Origin: Pleodorina starrii
Taxonomy: Eukaryota; Chlorophyta; Chlorophyceae; Chlamydomonadales; Volvocaceae
Direction of reading: 5' to 3'
NCBI GenBank assembly: GCA_030267565.1
Contig: BRXU01000018.1
Span: 1,426,001-1,490,000 of the forward strand
Length of the DNA stretch: 64,000 nt
The notes beneath the pieces are model-generated. The model was not told the origin of the DNA, made no database searches, and saw only the letters and a program-made list of their open reading frames with translations. The position numbers were made by a program, and so were the translations under genes. Of this stretch, positions 56,001-64,000 are shown piece by piece (the first letter of the stretch is position 1; every line of letters starts with the position of its first letter).

Positions 56001-59000
56001 CTGCCACCGCCCGCCAGGCCGTGCGGGGGCGGCACGCTGTCCGCGTGCCCGAACTCCGCGGCGGTGGCCGCATTCGGGCCCCGCGTAGACTCCTGCAGCT
56101 CCAGCAGCAGGCGCGCAGCCTGCGTGACATTTTGCGCGTGCGGGAGGCGGGAGGCGGGGCGCCGGGGGGCGCGTGGGAGGCCACATGGGGTGACGGGCAG
56201 TGATTGCTGTGTTGGCATGCGCATGGGTTGCGCGGCGCGGGCGCGGACCTCCCGCGTGCCGTACAGAGGGCAGGGCGCTGCCGGTGGGGCGGTACGACGG
56301 CTTCTCATGTTTGCCGGGCGCGGATGCGCGCCTGGCAGTTGTTTTATTCAGCACGTGGTCGGGACAAGGTAGAGGTAGAGCAAGGTGCACGACAGAATGC
56401 GTTCCTGATAACACATGCGTATGCACATATGATCGACACTGAATCTGCTTGGCACTGAATCCGGTAGCAGCCTACCGCGTCCGTGTCCGCGTCCGCTTCC
56501 TTCTCCTTGGGCTGCTGCTCCAGGGCGGAAGCGTCGGGCGGGCTTGGCTGCTGGGGCTGCAGCTGCGGCTGTAAGCGCCTGCCCTCCAAGACCAGGGCCT
56601 GGCTGGCCTGCGACGTCGGCGAGAGGACATCATCCGTGCTGAGCCGCGTCTCCAGCGCCGCCACCTGCAGCACCACGCAACCGGAACCGTGGGCGTGCAG
56701 CGCTGAGGTTCGGGCCACGAAAGGCTAGCCGCGCGCAACGGGCGAACAAAGCCCCGCACACGGACCAAGGATGCAAGGCCCTTTAGCGGGCGGTTCAAGC
56801 TGCAGATCCCACGGCCACTTGCAAGGCAAATCATTTCCCAAAACAGAACTTTGACAAGCGGCCCTCGGGCTTTTCCACAGGCTCCATTCAAGCTGTCCCA
56901 TGCCCCTCCAGGCCTTGTCCCCAACCCAGGCTTTCCTCCCACCTGCTGTTCGAGACGGCGTATGGTGGACTCGCTGTCCGCGAACTTGCTGTGCAGCGCC
57001 GCCACGCTGCCCCGGTAGCTCTGCATGTCCCGGTCCGCCGCCGGCTCCCCGTCGGCCGCCTCGGCCTCGACAGTGGAGCGCCGGGGCGACGGCGCCGTCG
57101 GCTGATGAACGTTCTGCAGCAGACCATCGCCATGTCCGCACACACACACACCAAGTCAGACACCGGCAAACGACAAACAACACAGCGCGTGTGCCCCGTT
57201 GCGTTTTGGCCGTGCCTCGGCCCCCGCCGAGCAATCGCCGGGCGCAGCAATCCAGCTCGTCTGGGCCCCAAGCCGAGTCCAGACACTCCTCCACGCGTGC
57301 GGCATAGAGGCCGCCGCATCAACCTGCGGCCCCCGCTCCACCGCACCGGCCCCACCTGCTGGGGCTCACCCCGTTGGTTCTGGCTGCTCCTCCCGCTTCC
57401 CCTGCTCCCTGTCAGCCCACCTGCTGCGTCACTTGCAGCGCCAGCTTGAGCGCATCCACGCTCTCCTGCAGCGTTGCGAGCGAGCGATCCTTCGCGGCCA
57501 TCAGCTCCGCCTTCACGGACAGCTCCACGCTGGCCGCTGTCAGCTCCGCCCGCGCCGCCGTCAGCTCTGACCGCGCCACCGTCAGTTCCGACCGCGCGGC
57601 TGCCAGCTGCTGCCGCAGGCCCTCCGCCTGCGCTTCCACCTCCCGGCGCCCTGCCTCGCCCGCCGATCGCGCTTGCTCCAGCGCCGCCTGGAGCGCCACG
57701 CAATCCGCCAGCAGCTGCGTCCGCTCCTCTTGCAGCGCCGCCAGCTGCTGATCCCGCTCCGCGGCGGCGGCGCCGCCGTCGTCCTCCTTCGCGCGCGGCG
57801 CCGCCGCGGCCGCGGCGGCGGCAGCGTCCTCTAGCACCGCGCCGCTCGACAAGGATGCGGAGGTGGCTGCAGCCCCTTCCTGCGTGTCCGCCTTGTCCTC
57901 TGCACCGCGCTGCAGCGGCCCCGGCTGCGGTGCCGCCGCCACCGCGCCGTCCGGCGCTGGCGGCTCAGTGCTTACGCGCCGCCCCAGGATCTCCACGCGC
58001 TCTGCCGCTAGCTCACAGCGCCGGACTGCGTCGGCCAGCTGTGCCTGCAGCTCCGCCACGCGCGCCTCCAGCTCCAGCACCCGCTCCTGTGCCGCCGCCG
58101 CGGTGGCGCGCACCTCCAGCAGCTCTCCCGCCGCCGCCTCAGACGCGGCGGCGGCAGTATCGTGCCGTTGGTGCTCCGCCGCAACCAGCGCCGCCTCCAT
58201 GCGCGCTGCCTGCTCGCTGCGCGACTGCGCCAGCGACGCTTGCGCCTCCAGCTCGCTCTCCAGGCACTCCACCTGCCCCCGCAGCTGCGCCTGCAGGCTG
58301 TCCTCCGCCGACAGGGCGGTGCGCAGATCGCGCGCCTCCGCCTGCAGCCCCGCGACACAGGCGCGCAGCTCCCCCGCTTCCGCGCGCGACGCCTCCAGCT
58401 CCGCCTCCGCCTCCTCCGCGCGCCCGCGCCGTCGCTCCGCCTCCTCCTTCGCTGCCGCCAGCTCCGCCTCCAGCCCCGCCACCCGGCCCCGCAGCGCCTC
58501 CGCCTCCTCCAGGGCGCTCGTCAGCGACGCCTGCGCCAGCAGCGACGCGGCGGCCGCCGCGTCGACAGCGCGCTCCTCCGCCGCCGCGGCCTCGGCCTTG
58601 GCGGCGGCCAGCTCCGCGTCGAGAGCCACACGCTCCCGCTGCATGCTCATCAGCAGCTCCTGCAGCTCCAAAACCTGCGCCTGTGTGTCCGCGGCGTCGT
58701 CCTGCAGCTCCGAAACCGTCGTCCGCACGTCGTCCAGCTGCGACTCGGCCAGCGCCAGCTCGCGGCTCCGCGACTCGACCAGCAGCTGCAGCCGCTCGCA
58801 CTCGTCGCTCTTGGCCCGGAAGGCCTGCGGTGTGGCCCACCGCAGTGCGGTGAGTGACGGTGACGGGGAGCAAGGCGCATTGACGGGCCAGCCGGGCTCG
58901 TGCGTGCGCGTGCAACATGGGTCCAGTGGACGCGTACTGTGTACTGAAGCTAGGGAGGGGATATGCGAGTTGTCAGCCGCCGCTCACCTCTTCGACGTCC

Positions 59001-62000
59001 TGCGAGGCATCGCGCTCCGACGCGATTTTGTCCACAGCCTCTGAGGCTTGCTGCTCCATGGCCTGATGGAGAGTGCCAGGGCGCCGTTTGGAAGGGGCAG
59101 AGAACAATGGCTCAACGTGCCAGCGAAGAGTACGGGTGATTAAGGGGAGGCACACGCGCAGCTACCAGGCTCACCATCGGAAGGCTGGCCTGTGTGCCTG
59201 TGACCCAAACGGCTTAGCATCTTAGGCGACGAGTCACGTCTACACTTGCAACGCGCTTCGCTTGCTGGGGTGACTCGTGCGGCCCCCCCCTCCCCAAAGA
59301 GTCGTTACGTCCGGCCGTCACCAACACGGGCGCCATCCCCGCTCACCTCGTGGGCTTTCGCGGCGGCCTGCAGCGCCGACTCCAGGGCCTCGCGCGCCTG
59401 CCGCAGCTTGTCTTCCAGCCCGTGCTTCTCGCCCACCTCCTTTCTGAGCGCAACCTGCAATCAGATGCGGACCCACACGCTCACCTGTCAGAACGCTTCA
59501 AGGGTGCTCATTCACTGCCGCAAGCCCTCCTTGTCCCAGTAAGGCAACGCCAGAACCCCAAGGCTGCTCAATCACAGCCGCTGCGCCTCTGTTTTTCCAT
59601 GAAACAAAAGGAAGGGACCTAAGATGTCCGGGAAAAGGTGGCCAGCGGATAACGTGATGATGAGCGCCAGAGAGAAGAGAAGAAGGGTAGTCTGGTTGTG
59701 TTGAAAGTGGCCTTTTTACACCCCACCGCGGCGCTCGCCAGCTACGCACATCACATCACATCACAGCGCGCGACGCCACGCACCTCAAGCTCCTCCCGCT
59801 CCGCCTCGCTGGTCGCCAGCTGCTGCCGCAACGCCAGCATCGCCTCCTCCCTGCGCGCGCCCGCCTCGCGCTCCTCCTCCAGCGCGCGCTGGCCCTCCTT
59901 CCGCCAGCCCGCCTCCGCCGCCAGGTCCGCCGACGCGAGCGCCAGCTCCTGCCGCAGCTCCAGCAGCTGCACCCTCAGCGCCTCCGCCGCCTCCGCCTCC
60001 GCGTCCCGCTCCGCCTGGAGCTGCGCCATGCGCTCCAGAGCCGCCTCCGCCATGGCCACCTTCCTCGCCGCCGCCTCGTCGCGCGGCGGAGAGGCGCGGC
60101 CTTCGTGGTCCAGGCCGGCAGCGGCACCGGCCGCAGCTGCATCAGCGGCTGCGGCGCGGGCCTGCTCCAGCTCCTCATTGAGCGTGGTGATGGTGGACAC
60201 CAGCAGCTTGCGTTCCAGTGCCCATCCCTTGCTGTCGGCGCGGGAGACCGCAGCGTCCGCAGCCGCCGCGGCGTCCAGCTCGACGGGCGCCGGCAGCCGC
60301 TCCGTGTCAACGCCGCGCTCCGCCCCACCGTCGCGGCTGTTGCGGAAGCTGCGGCCGCCGCCCTCGGCGACCCGCTCCGAAGCGCCGTCGAGGCTGTTGC
60401 GCAGCTGCACCTTCAGCTTGCGCACGTCGGCGTTGAGACAGGCCACTGCGGACTCCAGGTCGGCCGCCTGGCCTCGCGCCGCCGCCGCCTCGTCCTGCGC
60501 GGCCTGCAGCTGCCGCCGCAGCTCGCTTTCCACGTACGGCGGCACGGCGCTGCCCCCGCTGGCGTCCGACACGCGGGTCGACAGCGTTCCGGGCGGCGGC
60601 GACGACACCAGCGCGACCGCGGCGGCGCGCGCCTCCTCCAGCTCCCGCCACAGCTGCTCGCGCTCTGCCTCCCAGGCCGCGCGCGCCGCCGCTGCCTGCT
60701 GCGCGGCGTGCTCCATGGCCTTGGCCTGCTGCGCGGCCACTGACGCCTTCCAGGCCGCCTCGACGCCCCAGGTGAGCATCTTTTGCAGCTTTATCAGCAT
60801 CACCTTCTCCGTGCCCGCGTCCAGGCCGTCCTTGCCCTTGAGCAGCTCATCCACGTCGCGCAGGTCGGGCGGCGCCGGCCCGCCGCAGCGGCCCACCTGC
60901 AGCTGCGCCTTCGACAAGATTTCCCGGTACAGCGTCAGACGCGCCGGCACCTCCAGACCCTGCGCCTGGGGGTGGGGCGGCAGCGCGTGCGCCGACACCG
61001 CGCCCTCCAGGCCGCGGCCGCCCGCCGCCGGGGCCGACAGGGCTGTGCCCACGACCCCGCCGGCGGCCGCGTCACGCGGCTGCGATGGACCGTCCTGCTC
61101 CCGCGCATGCTGCTCGCCGAGGGGTCTGAGAAGCCCGAAGCCGGGCGCGGCCAGCGGGGCCGCGGCCGCGCGGCTCAGGATGCCGGCCTCGGACTGGGCG
61201 CGGTTACGTGCTCTGGCGGCGGCGGCGTCGCCTGACCCGGCGTCGGCCGGTCCGGCGTGACTTCGTAGCGCGCTGAGCTGGTGCTCCAGGCGCATGGCCA
61301 GGTCTGTGTACTTGCGCAGCTCGCCACGGAGGCCAGCCACGAGGGTCGTCTTTTGGCCGAGCTCCTCCCGCAGCGCCTGGGGAGCACGCACACGCGTGTA
61401 AAGGCGGGAGCAGGCATGAGGGGTTGGGGGCGGCTCAAGCAGGGCTGGCAAGCAGCGGGCCAGGGCACCCATTGCAGTCCCCGAAATTCGCGCGCCGGAG
61501 CCGCACTGTGCTGTACACCGGTCCGCACCAATCGAGGCGGATGGCTGTGGTCGAACAGCAGCAAGGGACAGGCAGGATTGGGGCAGCTCATTTCCGCATC
61601 AAGAGCTGCCGGCTGCGGAAGACCTTGCGTTGGATGCTGTTGCGTAACGCGGTGTGCGGGCGGGGCCGCGTTCGCTCACCTCCATCTCGTCCGCCAGGTG
61701 CTCATCGGCCACGCTGTGCGCGCTGCTGCTCTGGCTGCTGCTGTCATCGTCAGAGCCGATGTCGTCGCCACGCATCCGCGGGCTCCTGGACGCCAGAGGT
61801 GGCGGCGGCAGGCCGTCGTCGTCCGACTGGTACACGTGAATGAGCGGGTGGGCAGCGAAAGCAGGGCGCAGCAAGGAAGGGGCGGTGGGCAAGGCTGAGT
61901 GGACAGACACGGGGAAGGCAGTGCAAGGGACCCGGCTGCGTTCGGTGGGACTCGGCAAGCTGGGCGAAATGCGCGCTTGGCGTCCATTAAGACTGGTGCT

Positions 62001-64000
62001 GACAACGGGGGCAGCGGGTGCGGCGGGCGCGGCGCGCCATCATGCGCGGCAGACGCTGCGCAGCGCGCGCACAGCACGCATTCGCGATGCCGGCTTGATG
62101 CACGCATTCAGGAGAGCTCCAGCTGAGCTGCGGTGACTTGAGCCTCACCAGCCCGAGACACCACTCCCGCAGCGGCAGCGCCGCGGAAGGACAGCAGCTG
62201 TCCACATATCGTACGCTTGGGCGACGTCACGGTGTGACTGACCCGCGACCTCGCGACGCCCCTTGACTCGCTTGCTGTTCGCCGACGCCCCGTCCGGAAG
62301 CCCGGGTCACTCACCTTGTGCGTCGCCGTAAGGCTCCGGGAGTCCAGCGGCGTGGCCGTGGAGCTGCCGTCTAGCGACCTGCGCGGGAGGGCACATCGGG
62401 TTGGCCGCACGTCGTACGTCACTTAAGTTCCACACGTGTACATAGCACAAGCCAGGGGCACCAGCCATGGCGCTGTGCCCCTGGCTGCTACACACAGCTA
62501 TAGGCGACAGCGCAGCCTCCCTTGACGACACGGCAGGGCTGATGCTTGCAGGCAACACGCACTCCGTTACGTTTACAGCGGGCCGGGGCTTCCCAGCCAA
62601 CAGGTATCAGCAGACGCTGGGGCACGATGCACGCGGCCTCGCCGCACCCGCCCTTTGGCCTCACCTGCCGCGCACACCGCCTCTCGCCCGGAGAGTCTGG
62701 CCCAGGTCACCGGTGCCCGCCTCCCTTTTTGCCAGCATGCCTCCGAGGTCCACCACGTCCACTGAGCGGCGGTGCCTCGGCCGCCAGCCGCCCGAGCCGT
62801 CCAGCTCCATCGTCATCGAGAGCTCGCTGCTGCCGCCGCCAACAGCTGCCAGTGAGTCCCTGCGATGATGCTGCGAGTGCTGGTTCCCCTCGTGCCACTC
62901 ATGGTGGTGATGCTGGTGCTGCTGGTTGTGGCTCCTTTTGGCGTCCGTGGGGTACCGCGGCTGGATAATGTTGCGGTCGCGGAGCAGGTCCACGAGGTCT
63001 GCCTCTTCCTCCTCTTCTTCTTCCACCGCATCGTTCTCCTCCACCTCCACAGCGTCGTCGTCGTCCTGCTCGTCCGCCTCTTCGTCGCTGTCGGTATGCC
63101 CGTGCCGGCCGTCCAAGTGAGCGCTACCGGTGCTGCCGCCTCCGCCGCGGACCGGAGGACGCTCGATGAGCCCCGCCGCCGCTGATGCCTCGTGCTCCGC
63201 GCACCCAAAGGGGTTCCTGATGCTGGCAGCGCCGGGCTTGCTGTGGTCGCTGGGCGCTGTCCTGGTTCCCTTGTCGGCTCCGCCGCCAAGCCGTTCCGCC
63301 ATCGTTTTTGCCTGGCGACGCGCCTCCTCCAGCAGAGCTGCCTGGCGGATGGCCGCCAAGGACTGGCCGGTGGTGCGGAGGGTCGAGTTAAGGTCGCAGC
63401 CGCCGCCGCTGCTGCCACGGATGCCAGAGCCGCCTCTCGTGGCTGGTGTAGCCGTGAAGGACGAGCCCCCGTCGTCGCTTGCTGTGGTGGCCGCATCAGA
63501 GGCTGAGCTGCCCGACCCGGCACGGGGACACTCTGGGCCCCCAGCCGCGGCTTCCCGTCTGGCAGAGCCCGGCCCGCCAGCGATTGGGGAATCGTCGTCA
63601 GGCGCGCCGTTCTGGGAAAGGTAACGAGGTCGTGGCAGATGCAGTCCTCCCACCCCGCTGCAGGACTCGGACACCCGGACAGTAAAGTGGGGATCGTCAA
63701 CGCCCTTGGCCGCAGGCGCTGGGGCCGGGGTACGCGCCGCGCTTCCGCTGGTATGAATGCCAGAGGCCTCGACGGTGGTGGAGGTGTATTGCCCCGCGGG
63801 CACGGTTGCTAAAGCGGCACTGCCTAAAGGGACGCCGTCCGCGGCAAAGCCCATGCGTGCGTGGGCTAGCCCGCCCAGGATGCTCTCAGGCTCGTCCCCG
63901 CCGCCACTGCCGCTGTCATCAACCTCATCCGAGATGCCGTCGCCCTCGCCTTCGTCGTCCTCAACAAGGTCGTCCTCATACTCGTCCTCCCACTCGTCGT
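53084..64000 (-). CDS. Very large coiled-coil protein, 5' end missing
   Basis: Thirteen exons read on the - strand: 62665-64000 (continues outside), 62315-62378, 61680-61826, 59784-61376, 59347-59454, 58988-59062, 57421-58824, 56943-57113, 56476-56664, 55769-56119, 54942-55124, 54270-54518, 53084-53962. All joins are GT-AG and keep frame; the phase-2 join at 62665/62378 resolves an apparent stop. At least 2248 residues are visible. The first part is disordered and acidic (runs of D/E, EEEEEEADLVDLL, a His/Gln stretch). The centre is long coiled coil, rich in A/E/L/R/Q, mainly in exons 59784-61376 and 57421-58824 (e.g. LEAELAAAKEEAERRR). The C-terminal 290 residues are Ser/Pro/Gly-rich without helices. 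Such proteins are common in basal bodies, cilia and Golgi tethers; I cannot assign one. Alternative splicing and small unseen exons are possible. Confidence 0.8.

Noticed and set aside
57474..58853. 459-codon + strand frame over the coiled-coil gene
   Set aside because: Antisense shadow of the coiled-coil exon; it is a Pro/Ala/Arg run typical of the complementary strand of Glu/Ala/Leu/Arg-rich coding sequence.

Overview
This is nuclear DNA of a green alga, most likely a volvocalean (Chlamydomonas-like) species. The evidence is a cluster of LHCBM-type genes (major trimeric light-harvesting proteins of photosystem II), GC-rich exons split by short GT-AG introns, TGTAA polyadenylation signals, a cilium-type SAXO-like protein and an F-box/ankyrin-like protein of a kind common in these algae. 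There is nothing bacterial or organellar. The species cannot be named from the sequence alone.

The main content is eight LHCBM loci with identical exon-intron structure (4 exons, 253-254 residues). Three lie on the + strand at the left: A 1810-3268, B 5728-7200, C 14341-15652. Five lie on the - strand at the right: D 25221-26607, E 29257-30739, F 32965-34396, G 39923-41310, H 50127-51555. The two sets point towards each other. A and B sit in a direct tandem duplication of about 3.9 kb, and F lies in an inverted copy of the same unit, bounded by remnants of neighbouring unit ends. Seven copies are open. B carries a small duplication in exon 4 that creates an in-frame stop. Exons 3 and 4 are almost identical in all copies, while some exons 1-2, introns and promoters are clearly different, the pattern expected from gene conversion.

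Other genes: an unrecognised gene at 7925-9094 (-); a BSD-domain protein at about 17430-20067 (-); a GAS41/YAF9-type YEATS protein at 20732-23784 (+, six phase-0 exons, one GC-AG intron); an F-box/ankyrin-like protein at 36835-39026 (-, two exons) between LHCBM F and G; an uninterrupted SAXO-like gene at 45491-46870 (+); and the 3' 13 exons of a very large coiled-coil protein gene at 53084-64000 (-), whose 5' end is beyond the window.

Mobile or structural DNA: a 1.95-kb palindrome at 12055-14008 (two 938-bp arms, 78-bp spacer) with a zinc-ribbon-like exon in each arm, enclosed by a 36-bp inverted repeat at 10744-10779 and 14011-14046; a degenerate coding relic copied along with the LHCBM unit, with a distant relative at 48120-48407; a perfect 18-bp-stem hairpin at 27351-27395; and a (GA)n run. 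The stretches between hold no gene that could be supported.
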